Assembly (NCBI GenBank): GCA_015494725.1
Contig: WGAR01000007.1
Coordinates: forward strand, 1-5,376
Direction: 5' to 3'
DNA length: 5,376 nt
From: Thermodesulfobacteriaceae bacterium
GTDB lineage: Bacteria; Desulfobacterota; Thermodesulfobacteria; Thermodesulfobacteriales; Thermodesulfobacteriaceae
The notes beneath the pieces were generated by a model. That model was not told the DNA's origin. It saw nothing but the letters and a program-made list of their open reading frames with translations, and made no database searches. Position numbers and translations under genes: made by a program. Below are positions 1-4,847 of this stretch, one piece after another; within the stretch, counting starts at the first letter, position 1; each line of letters begins with the position of its first letter.

Positions 1-1
1 G

Positions 2-370
2 GACCTTCCGGGCTACGGCTTTGCCAGAGTCCCGCCGAAGGTGCAGAGGGCCTGGAAACGGCTCGTGGAAGGCTATCTTTCCGCCGCAAGGCCCCTTCGG
101 CTCCTTATCCTGATCTTTGATCTACGGCGCAGGGCCGATGAACTCGACCGGGGTCTTATTGAATACGTGGAAAGTCTCGATCGGCCCTACATAGTGGTAC
201 TTAATAAGATCGATAAACTCTCCAAGAACGAAAGGCTCAAGGCCCGGGCGGAATGGCTTTCCGTTCTCTCCCTTCCGGAAGAAGAAATCTTCCTCACCTC
301 CTGTCGTACCGGAGAGGGTATCCCCGCGGTAAGATCCCGTATTCTTTCAGCCCTGGGGCTTAGGACTTGA
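2..370 (+). CDS. engB: EngB (YihA/YsxC) ribosome-biogenesis GTPase, C-terminal part
   Basis: This is the C-terminal 122 residues of a TRAFAC-class GTPase needed in this family for assembly of the large ribosomal subunit; it acts in the cytoplasm. The frame is open from base 2 and starts with DLPGYGFA, the G3 (DxxG) motif in the form typical of EngB. The G4 motif NKID is at visible residues 68-71 (VVLNKIDKL), and a G5-like TSCRTGEGI lies near the end. The P-loop (G1) and switch I lie upstream of the window. EngB proteins are usually about 200 residues, so roughly 80 residues are missing on the left because of the window edge, not because of a mutation. The GTG at 41 is an internal Val codon, since the EngB signature precedes it. 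The stop is TGA at 368-370. Identification rests on DLPGYGFA plus NKID; another Era/Obg-like GTPase is much less likely. Confidence 0.93.
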   Translation, partial: DLPGYGFARVPPKVQRAWKRLVEGYLSAARPLRLLILIFDLRRRADELDRGLIEYVESLDRPYIVVLNKIDKLSKNERLKARAEWLSVLSLPEEEIFLTSCRTGEGIPAVRSRILSALGLRT

Positions 371-395
371 CGTAATTTTTAAATCTTTTTAACTT
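367..395 (+). promoter_or_regulatory. Candidate sigma70-type promoter for the cytochrome c gene
   Basis: TTGACG (367-372) overlaps the engB stop codon and is followed after 17 bp by TAACTT (390-395). The -35 matches TTGACA at five of six positions. The -10 keeps only T1, A2 and T6 of TATAAT. Transcription would start near 402, leaving a leader of about 24 nt with the ribosome site. This is a pattern match only; the cytochrome gene might instead be read through from engB. Confidence 0.35.
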
Positions 396-409
396 GAAAG
401 AAATTTCAA
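394..409. repeat. Perfect 6+4+6 palindrome TTGAAA-GAAA-TTTCAA
   Basis: TTGAAA at 394-399 and TTTCAA at 404-409 are exact reverse complements around a GAAA spacer. The site lies between engB and the cytochrome gene and overlaps the right edge of the candidate -10 and the predicted start point. As DNA it could be an operator for a dimeric regulator. If transcribed, it could form a short AU-rich hairpin with a GNRA tetraloop just ahead of the ribosome site. The half-sites resemble Crp/FNR sites, but the spacing between TTGA and TCAA is 8 instead of 6. It is not a terminator, since it has no GC-rich stem and no T-tract after it. Confidence 0.45.
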
Positions 410-412
410 TAT

Positions 413-419
413 AAGGAGG
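413..419 (+). promoter_or_regulatory. Strong ribosome binding site AAGGAGG
   Basis: AAGGAGG sits 6 nt before the ATG at 426 and fixes that start codon for the cytochrome gene. Confidence 0.85.
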
Positions 420-425
420 CAAAAA

Positions 426-758
426 ATGCGCGGGAAAAAGGTGGCTTTTCTGGTCCTGGGGTTTTTATTCTGGGGGGCCGTGGCGGTTCAGGCCGCGGAT
501 CTGGAAAAGGGGAGAAAACTTTTCTTCCGGTACTGTAACTTCTGTCATCCCGGGGGTCGCAACGTGATGCGCAGGGAGAAGGATCTCCGGCGAAAGACAT
601 TGATGGCCAACGGGATTACCGGGCCGGAAGGTATCGTGAAGAAGATGCGCCATCCCGGGCCGGGTATGCCCCGGTTTTCCGAAGAAAACATTCCCGATGA
701 AGACGCCCGGGCCATTGCCCGCTACGTGTGGGAGACCTTTGCCGGGGAGGAAAAATAG
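426..758 (+). CDS. Small periplasmic monohaem class I cytochrome c
   Basis: The 110-residue product carries a Sec signal peptide: MRGKK positive end, hydrophobic core at residues 6-21, and a likely cleavage after VQA-A near residue 23. The mature protein is about 87 residues. A single haem-attachment motif CNFCH (37-41) follows, so haem is expected to be covalently bound outside the cytoplasmic membrane. Met81 in GPGMPRF is the likely distal axial ligand. The C-terminal DEDARAIARYVWETF (residues 91-105) fits the closing helix of small class I cytochromes (c6/c55x type), which shuttle electrons between membrane complexes and soluble enzymes. The partner is unknown, as no oxidase or reductase gene is in view. 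The start is fixed by AAGGAGG 6 nt upstream and by the signal peptide. Its 3' end overlaps the convergent radical SAM gene by 37 bp. Confidence 0.92.
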   Translation: MRGKKVAFLVLGFLFWGAVAVQAADLEKGRKLFFRYCNFCHPGGRNVMRREKDLRRKTLMANGITGPEGIVKKMRHPGPGMPRFSEENIPDEDARAIARYVWETFAGEEK

Positions 759-1882
759 AAGGCAAGCTGTCTTTCCCGGCGCCGGCCGTAAAGGGTGATA
801 AAAGGGGCGGCCCTCTCCAGCGGAACCCCGGCCCGTTTTAACCCTTCCCAGGTGAGGATACTTTCCCGTCGGGCCTTGATTATCCTTCGGGCCAGGCGCG
901 GTCCGATCCCCGGGACGCGGAGAAGCTCCTCGTAGCAGGCCCGGCTCACCTCAACCGGGAAAAATTCCGGATGTCTTCTCGCCCAGAAAAGCTTGGGGTC
1001 CTCGTGAAGGGGAAGGTTTTCTCCCGGGCAAAGCAATTCCTCGTAGCGGAAGCCGTAAAGCCTTAAGAGATAGTCGGCCTGATAGAGACGCCTTTCGCGC
1101 CGGAGCGGGGGCGGACTTTCCGGCGGGGGAAGTCGGGGATCGGGGTTTACCGGAAGATAGGCCGAAAAGTACATTCGGGAAAGGAGCCCGTTGCGGTAGA
1201 GGTTTTGGGCCAGGCGCAGATAGTCGTAGTCCGTCTCCGGGCCGGCTCCGACGATTACCTGGGTGGTGAGGGAGGGAGTCTTTCCGGCCTCAAGGGCCGC
1301 CTCGCGGGCCCGGGCCAGGGCCGAGATGAGCCGGCGTTTCTCCTTCCCCGGGGCCAGTCTTTTTAAGGTCTTTTCCCGGGCGAACTCCAGATTGGCGCTT
1401 ACCCGCGTGGCAAGCCTCACCGCCTCGCGCACCTGCTCCGGGGCCGCCCCGGGAAGGATCTTCAGGTGAAGATAGCCGCAAAAGCCGGATTTTCTTAGGA
1501 GCCTGGCCGCCGCAAGGAGGCGCTCCATGGTCCCTTCGGCCGAGCCCTCCACCGCGGAACTCAAAAACACCCCCTTAATAAGCCCCCGGCGGAAGAGCTC
1601 AAGGGCCACCTCCGAAAGCTCCCGGGGCTCAAAAGCGGCCCGCGGGATCTCGTTTTCCGCCCGATTCACGCAGTAGGCGCAGCGATGGCGACACCGGTTG
1701 GTGAAAAGGACCTTAAGGAGGGGAAGCCTCCTTCCGGATGCGGTCTGCGCCAGATAGATCCCGGGAAGACGCCTTCGCCCCTCAAGGGTTAACGGAGCCT
1801 CGGGGGATAGCCCCGTCCCGGTGCAGGAGTGATCATAGCTTGCCGCAGCCCCGAGAATCTCAAGCTTCTCCCAGGGGTTCAT
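722..1882 (-). CDS. Radical SAM protein with C-terminal HhH domain, putative DNA modification/repair type
   Basis: The 386-residue protein has the radical SAM cluster motif CRHRCAYC (Cys64, Cys68, Cys71), which binds a [4Fe-4S] cluster and S-adenosylmethionine to make a 5'-deoxyadenosyl radical. The N-terminus (MNPWEKLEILGAAASYDHSC) and the motif context TNRCRHRCAYCVNR resemble the family called putative DNA modification/repair radical SAM protein (TIGR03916, from memory). That family is found beside, or linked to, a uracil-DNA-glycosylase-like partner. A helix-hairpin-helix with VPGIG at 323-327, roughly residues 317-356, suggests DNA binding. The reaction is not known. The ATG overlaps the upstream toxin stop as ATGA (1879-1882), and AAGGAA lies unusually close, 2 nt before it. 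The match of the N-terminus to the family supports this start. The last 11 residues are encoded within the overlap with the cytochrome gene. No glycosylase partner is in the window. Confidence 0.88.
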   Translation of the reverse strand: MNPWEKLEILGAAASYDHSCTGTGLSPEAPLTLEGRRRLPGIYLAQTASGRRLPLLKVLFTNRCRHRCAYCVNRAENEIPRAAFEPRELSEVALELFRRGLIKGVFLSSAVEGSAEGTMERLLAAARLLRKSGFCGYLHLKILPGAAPEQVREAVRLATRVSANLEFAREKTLKRLAPGKEKRRLISALARAREAALEAGKTPSLTTQVIVGAGPETDYDYLRLAQNLYRNGLLSRMYFSAYLPVNPDPRLPPPESPPPLRRERRLYQADYLLRLYGFRYEELLCPGENLPLHEDPKLFWARRHPEFFPVEVSRACYEELLRVPGIGPRLARRIIKARRESILTWEGLKRAGVPLERAAPFITLYGRRRERQLAFYFSSPAKVSHT

Positions 1883-2151
1883 ACTTCCTTACGGGAAAGT
1901 CTTTTATAAACCTCCTCGTCGTTTCGTTTTCCTACCAGGACTATCCGGAGCTCGTCTCCCTCCGGGTAGTAAATTATGCGATACTCTTCCACAGCCACCC
2001 TAAAATAAGGGTATCCTTTGAGATGGCGGACGTCAGAGGGGTGCGGATTTTCGCAGAGAGAAAGGATCTTTTTCACCACCTGACGAAATTGCTTGGGAGG
2101 AAGCTTTTCCAGAAAGTCGCGGGTCCTCCGGGAGATGAGCAGTTTAAACAT
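1879..2151 (-). CDS. RelE/ParE-superfamily toxin
   Basis: This 90-residue basic protein has the RelE/StbE pattern: an N-terminal strand and two helices (RRTRDFLEKLPPKQFRQVVKKI), then HLKGYPYFRVAVEEYRIIYY and the final strand VLVGKRNDEEVYKRL. RelE toxins cleave mRNA in the ribosomal A site. Aligned by eye with E. coli RelE, Arg58 corresponds to R61, Arg76 in VGKR to R81, and Tyr82 to Y87. The K52 position is Arg51, and the catalytic K54 position is Ala53. Activity may therefore be weakened or shifted. The gene follows its antitoxin with an 8-bp overlap. No good ribosome site precedes its ATG, which suggests translational coupling that keeps antitoxin in excess. Its stop overlaps the start of the radical SAM gene. 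A ParE-like gyrase poison is the main alternative, but the GKR..EVY ending favours RelE. Confidence 0.88.
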   Translation of the reverse strand: MFKLLISRRTRDFLEKLPPKQFRQVVKKILSLCENPHPSDVRHLKGYPYFRVAVEEYRIIYYPEGDELRIVLVGKRNDEEVYKRLSRKEV

Positions 2152-2392
2152 CTTTCATCTTTTCAAGGATGAACCTCAGGGACTCCTCCTGAGAGAGGAA
2201 TCCCTTTTTTTCCGCCTCCCGGGCCATCTCCGCCCATATCCGATCCTCCATTTCCCGCATCCGCTGGTACTCCTCCCAGGAGATAAGAACCGCAGCCGGT
2301 TTCCCAGACTTACTAATGACCACCGGTTCCCTGCGGGCAAGGTTAAGATATTTTCCCAGCCGATTCTTTACCTCCGAGGCCTTGACTTCCAT
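2144..2392 (-). CDS. Phd/YefM-family antitoxin
   Basis: The 82-residue product starts with the Phd/YefM fold: KASEVKNRLGKYLNLAR, then EPVVISKSGKPAAVLISWEEYQRM (residues 22-45). In this family that domain dimerises and binds operator DNA, while the charged C-terminal half (residues 48-82) wraps around and neutralises the toxin. The pair represses its own promoter, with the toxin acting as co-repressor at low ratios. The ATG is preceded by AGAGGTG (complement of 2398-2404), a good ribosome site 5 nt away, stronger than anything before the toxin. It overlaps the toxin gene by 8 bp (ATGTTTAA shared in two frames). Immediately upstream are three TTTTAGCT repeats that are candidate operators. Phd-RelE pairing is common in bacteria and archaea. 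Confidence 0.9.
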   Translation of the reverse strand: MEVKASEVKNRLGKYLNLARREPVVISKSGKPAAVLISWEEYQRMREMEDRIWAEMAREAEKKGFLSQEESLRFILEKMKDV

Positions 2393-2402
2393 TGGACACC
2401 TC

Positions 2403-2429
2403 TTTTAGCTTTTTTAGCTATTTTTAGCT
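2403..2429. repeat. Three TTTTAGCT direct repeats, likely toxin-antitoxin operator
   Basis: TTTTAGCT occurs at 2403-2410, 2412-2419 and 2422-2429, so the palindromic AGCT cores sit at 9 and 10 bp steps, close to one helical turn. Copies two and three also form AGCTA-N4-TAGCT. Copy three is followed by GAAAA, making a near palindrome. They fill most of the 46-bp gap between the fusion kinase stop and the antitoxin ATG and overlap the likely promoter, which is where autorepressing Phd/YefM complexes bind in known systems. The repeats are seen directly; the operator role is inferred. Confidence 0.6.
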
Positions 2430-2450
2430 GAAAAGTGATTAACCCTGCAA
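2421..2450 (-). promoter_or_regulatory. Possible promoter of the toxin-antitoxin-radical SAM transcript
   Basis: On the minus strand TTGCAG (2450-2445) is followed after 18 bp by TAAAAA (2426-2421). The -35 would lie within the last codons of the fusion kinase, and the -10 within the third TTTTAGCT repeat. Both boxes are weak (three and four of six consensus positions). The placement is plausible for an autorepressed module, but the AT-rich repeats make chance matches easy. Confidence 0.3.
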
Positions 2451-3995
2451 GAGGGCCTCTTCCACCCTCTCGGCGAGTTTCTCCGGCGGGGCGATGGTCT
2501 CAAGGCGAAGGAGGTTTTTGGCGGGGATCTCCTCCGGGGGCTCAAAGCGCTCCTTCTGGGAAAGATAAATCTCCCACCGGCCATCCGAAGGCTCCTCTTC
2601 CTTCTGCGCCCGTAAAATAAGCCTTTCCCTTATCACCTCCTCCGGGGCCTCACAGAGGATGAAAAGCACCCTGGCGGAAAGCTTTTCCGCAAGACTTAGC
2701 ACCGCCTTGCGGTGTTTCCTTGCCCGGTAGGTGGCATCGAGCACCACGTCGCGGCCGGCGGAAAGCTCCTTTTCCGCCCGCTTTAAGAGTTCCTCGTAGG
2801 TCCGCTCGGTCATTTCCGGGGCGTAAAGCCCGGACTCAAAGGGCTCAAAACGGTGTTCCCCAGGCGGAATCCCGGCCAGCTCCTTGCGCACCACATCGGA
2901 GTTGAAATATGCGGCGAGCAGCCGTTCGGAAAGGGCCCGGGAGAGCACGCTCTTTCCGGTTCCCGAAAGCCCGAAGACTACGAGAAGAAACGGCCTTCCC
3001 CCGGCGTAAGCGTAGGCCAGATCAAAATAGCGCCGGGCCGAGGCGAGGGCCTTCGCACGGGCCTCCTCCGAAAGGCCCGGATCCTCGGAGGTGAAACAGC
3101 CGATCTTTCCCCGCACGTAGGCCCGGTAGCACTTGTAAAAATCCAGGATCTCGTAAAGGCCCCGGTCGCCGGAAAGCTCCACGTAGCGCTCAATGAAAAG
3201 GCGCGAGAGATGCGGAAGGCCGTGAAAGTCAAGGTCCATGGCCATGAAGGCGAGATCCTGGGCCACATCCCCGCAGCGGAAGCGCTCGTTAAATTCTATG
3301 CAGTCAAAGACATAGACCTCGCGAAGATCGTCAAAGCAGACATTGGCGGAATAAAGGTCCCCGTGGCCGTCGCGGATGAAGCCCTCGCGGATGCGCCGGG
3401 AAAAAAGCTCCTTCCTTTCCTCCATAAAGCGGCGCGACCAGGAAACGATGTACTCATAGCGCGGGCGACTTAAGGCCCGGCCCACGAAGGCCCGGGTCTG
3501 TTCAAAATTTTCCTCCACATTGAAGCGCACGGTCTCAAGGCTTCCGTAGCGGTTAACCTCCGGTCCGGTTTCGGCCTCCCGGAAGAAGGGGACCAGTTTC
3601 TGCACCAGAAGCTCTATATGTTCGGGGGTAAGCCGTCCCTCCCGGATGAGACGCCCCATCATCCCTTCCTCGGGAAGGCGCCTCATCTTGACCGCCCAGT
3701 CCGCAACCTCGCCCTCGGCCTCAAACTTAAGCCCCGCAGGAGTCCTCACCACCGGGACCACCCCCAGATAGATTTTCGGACAGAGCCTCCGGTTTAGGGC
3801 CACCTCGCGCTCGCAGAAGTGCCGCCGCTTCTCCAGGGTGGTAAAATCAAGGAAGCCGAAGTTCACCGGTTTTTTTATCTTATAGACCAGATCTCCGGCG
3901 AGAAAGACCCAGGAGATGTGGGTCTGGCGCAGTTCAACCCTTTCCGGCCGATGGGGATAGGCCTCGGGACGAAGAAGGTCCTTTATCTCCAGCAT
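2439..3995 (-). CDS. Two-domain kinase: APH-like domain fused to zeta/AAA-type P-loop kinase
   Basis: The 518-residue cytosolic protein joins two phosphotransferase modules. Residues 1 to about 330 form an aminoglycoside-phosphotransferase/choline-kinase-like domain: THISWVFLAGDLVYKIKKPV holds the likely ATP-binding lysine (near 39-42), HGDLYSAN (211-218) is the catalytic loop, and Asp231 in VFDCIEF is the DFG-equivalent metal ligand. Residues 335-518 form a P-loop kinase of the zeta-toxin/gluconate-kinase type: Walker A GLSGTGKS (342-349), FNSDVVRKEL (364-373) and VLDATYRARKHR (418-429). The architecture matches proteins annotated as bifunctional aminoglycoside phosphotransferase/ATP-binding protein (COG2187 + COG0645). 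Their substrate is unknown and a resistance role is not implied. An in-frame TAA just upstream (3999-4001) rules out other upstream ATG/GTG starts. No ribosome site precedes the ATG, and the likely -10 lies 9-14 nt upstream, so the mRNA may be leaderless. Confidence 0.88.
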   Translation of the reverse strand: MLEIKDLLRPEAYPHRPERVELRQTHISWVFLAGDLVYKIKKPVNFGFLDFTTLEKRRHFCEREVALNRRLCPKIYLGVVPVVRTPAGLKFEAEGEVADWAVKMRRLPEEGMMGRLIREGRLTPEHIELLVQKLVPFFREAETGPEVNRYGSLETVRFNVEENFEQTRAFVGRALSRPRYEYIVSWSRRFMEERKELFSRRIREGFIRDGHGDLYSANVCFDDLREVYVFDCIEFNERFRCGDVAQDLAFMAMDLDFHGLPHLSRLFIERYVELSGDRGLYEILDFYKCYRAYVRGKIGCFTSEDPGLSEEARAKALASARRYFDLAYAYAGGRPFLLVVFGLSGTGKSVLSRALSERLLAAYFNSDVVRKELAGIPPGEHRFEPFESGLYAPEMTERTYEELLKRAEKELSAGRDVVLDATYRARKHRKAVLSLAEKLSARVLFILCEAPEEVIRERLILRAQKEEEPSDGRWEIYLSQKERFEPPEEIPAKNLLRLETIAPPEKLAERVEEALLQG

Positions 3996-4003
3996 CGTTT
4001 AGG

Positions 4004-4032
4004 GATATACCACGATTTTTTTCTTTTTCGAA
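4004..4032 (-). promoter_or_regulatory. Extended -10 promoter of the fusion kinase, probably leaderless
   Basis: On the minus strand TGG-TATATC provides an extended -10, with TATATC at 4009-4004. A poor -35, TTCGAA, lies at 4032-4027 with 17-bp spacing. Transcription would begin about 7 nt after the -10, near 3997-3996, one or two bases before the ATG at 3995. The absence of any Shine-Dalgarno sequence agrees with a leaderless or near-leaderless transcript. Confidence 0.45.
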
Positions 4033-4053
4033 GCCCGATTTATGAGGTATAAT
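4025..4053 (+). promoter_or_regulatory. Promoter of the SPFH-HAD operon with perfect TATAAT
   Basis: A perfect -10 TATAAT lies at 4048-4053. At 17-bp spacing the -35 would be TTTTCG (4025-4030), a weak match inside a T-rich stretch. The start point would be near 4060, giving a leader of about 23 nt with the ribosome site. The region is shared back to back with the kinase promoter, and the palindrome TTCGAA (4027-4032) lies in both -35 regions. Confidence 0.6.
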
Positions 4054-4070
4054 GTTTTCAAAATTTTCTA

Positions 4071-4078
4071 AGAGGGGG
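4071..4078 (+). promoter_or_regulatory. Ribosome binding site AGAGGGGG
   Basis: A purine-rich Shine-Dalgarno sequence ends 4 nt before the ATG at 4083 and supports that start for the SPFH gene. Confidence 0.7.
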
Positions 4079-4082
4079 TCTA

Positions 4083-4847
4083 ATGACTTTTTCTTTTCCC
4101 TTACTTTTAATTCTGGCGGTGCTTTTTCTGGCCTCGGCTCTAAGGGTGCTTAAGGAATACGAGCGGGCGGTGGTCTTCCGCCTGGGGCGTTTCATCGGGG
4201 TCAAGGGCCCGGGGCTCATCATCCTCATCCCGGTGATCGACAAGATGGTAAAGGTGGACCTCCGGGTGGTCACCCTGGATGTCCCCACCCAGGAGGTCAT
4301 CACCCGGGACAATGTGTCGGTTAAGGTAAACGCCGTGGTCTATTTCCGGGTGATTGAACCGGAGAAGGCGGTGATCCAGGTGGAGGACTACTTTTACGCC
4401 ACAAGCCAGCTCGCCCAGACCACGCTCCGGAGCATCTGCGGGCAGGCGGAGCTGGACGAGATCCTTGCCGAGCGGGAAAAACTCAGCATGAAGATCCAGC
4501 AGATCCTCGATGCGGATACCGATCCCTGGGGGATCAAGGTCTCCAAGGTGGAGATCAAGGAGATAGACCTTCCGGAGGAGATGAAGCGGGCCATGGCCCG
4601 GCAGGCCGAGGCCGAGCGTGAACGACGGGCGAAGATCATAAACGCCGAAGGCGAGTACCAGGCGGCAAAGACCCTTTCCGAGGCCGCGCGGATTATGGCC
4701 GAAAGCCCGGCCGCGATCCAGCTCCGTTTCCTTCAGACCCTGCGGGAGGTGGCGGCGGAGAACAACTCCACCCTGGTCTTTCCGCTTCCCCTGGACCTTA
4801 TCCGTCCTTTCCTGGAGAAGCTTACCAAGGAGGCGGAAAAGGCATGA
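4083..4847 (+). CDS. Stomatin/slipin-type SPFH (band 7) membrane protein
   Basis: The 254-residue protein has one N-terminal membrane segment (residues 4-20, FSFPLLLILAVLFLASA), then the slipin signature YERAVVFRLGRFIGVKGPGL (26-45). The SPFH/PHB domain runs on through VDLRVVTLDVPTQEVITRDNV and ends near residue 165. A charged coiled-coil with AMARQAEAERERRAKIINAEGE (170-191) follows, then AARIMAESPAAIQLRFLQTL and a short C-terminal tail. SPFH proteins form large ring or cage oligomers at the membrane and organise microdomains or regulate membrane proteases. Length and motifs fit bacterial and archaeal slipins of the PH1511 type. Those usually pair with NfeD, which is absent here: the next gene is a HAD phosphatase, overlapping by ATGA. 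The start is supported by AGAGGGGG upstream and by the membrane segment at once after it. Confidence 0.93.
   Translation: MTFSFPLLLILAVLFLASALRVLKEYERAVVFRLGRFIGVKGPGLIILIPVIDKMVKVDLRVVTLDVPTQEVITRDNVSVKVNAVVYFRVIEPEKAVIQVEDYFYATSQLAQTTLRSICGQAELDEILAEREKLSMKIQQILDADTDPWGIKVSKVEIKEIDLPEEMKRAMARQAEAERERRAKIINAEGEYQAAKTLSEAARIMAESPAAIQLRFLQTLREVAAENNSTLVFPLPLDLIRPFLEKLTKEAEKA
4827..4833 (+). promoter_or_regulatory. Ribosome binding site AAGGAGG for the HAD gene
   Basis: AAGGAGG lies inside the last codons of the SPFH gene, 10 nt before the ATG at 4844. This spacing is a little long but usable. It indicates the HAD gene has its own initiation signal in addition to stop-start coupling. Confidence 0.6.

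Noticed and set aside
41..370. GTG at 41 as the start of a short independent gene
   Set aside because: The frame is open to the window edge and the upstream codons read DLPGYGFA, the EngB G3 motif, so the GTG is an internal Val.
394..409. FNR/Crp box
   Set aside because: The TTGA and TCAA half-sites are present but separated by 8 bp instead of the 6 bp of TTGAT-N4-ATCAA.
740..785. Bidirectional terminator between cytochrome and radical SAM genes
   Set aside because: GCCGGG/CCCGGC can pair across about 28 nt, but there is no T-tract on either strand and the stretch is largely coding.
1738..2172. 144-codon plus-strand open frame
   Set aside because: It is antisense to the radical SAM start and the whole toxin gene; the minus-strand reading shows clear family motifs and this one shows none.
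2403..2429. CRISPR-like or iteron array
   Set aside because: The units are only 8 bp with 1-2 bp spacers, and there is no replication gene; an operator fits better.
2093..2431. 112-codon plus-strand open frame
   Set aside because: It is antisense to the antitoxin gene and its operator region, with no recognisable domain.
2400..2438. Intrinsic terminator after the fusion kinase
   Set aside because: The AGCTA/TAGCT stem is only 5 bp and AT-rich, and on the minus strand it is followed by A-runs, not a T-tract.
2853..3473. 206-codon plus-strand open frame
   Set aside because: It lies wholly antisense to the fusion kinase catalytic regions, has no ribosome site or recognisable motif, and is explained by GC-biased antisense codons.
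2439..3995. Aminoglycoside resistance gene
   Set aside because: The APH-like fold alone does not mean resistance; the fused P-loop kinase and family context indicate an unrelated, unknown substrate.
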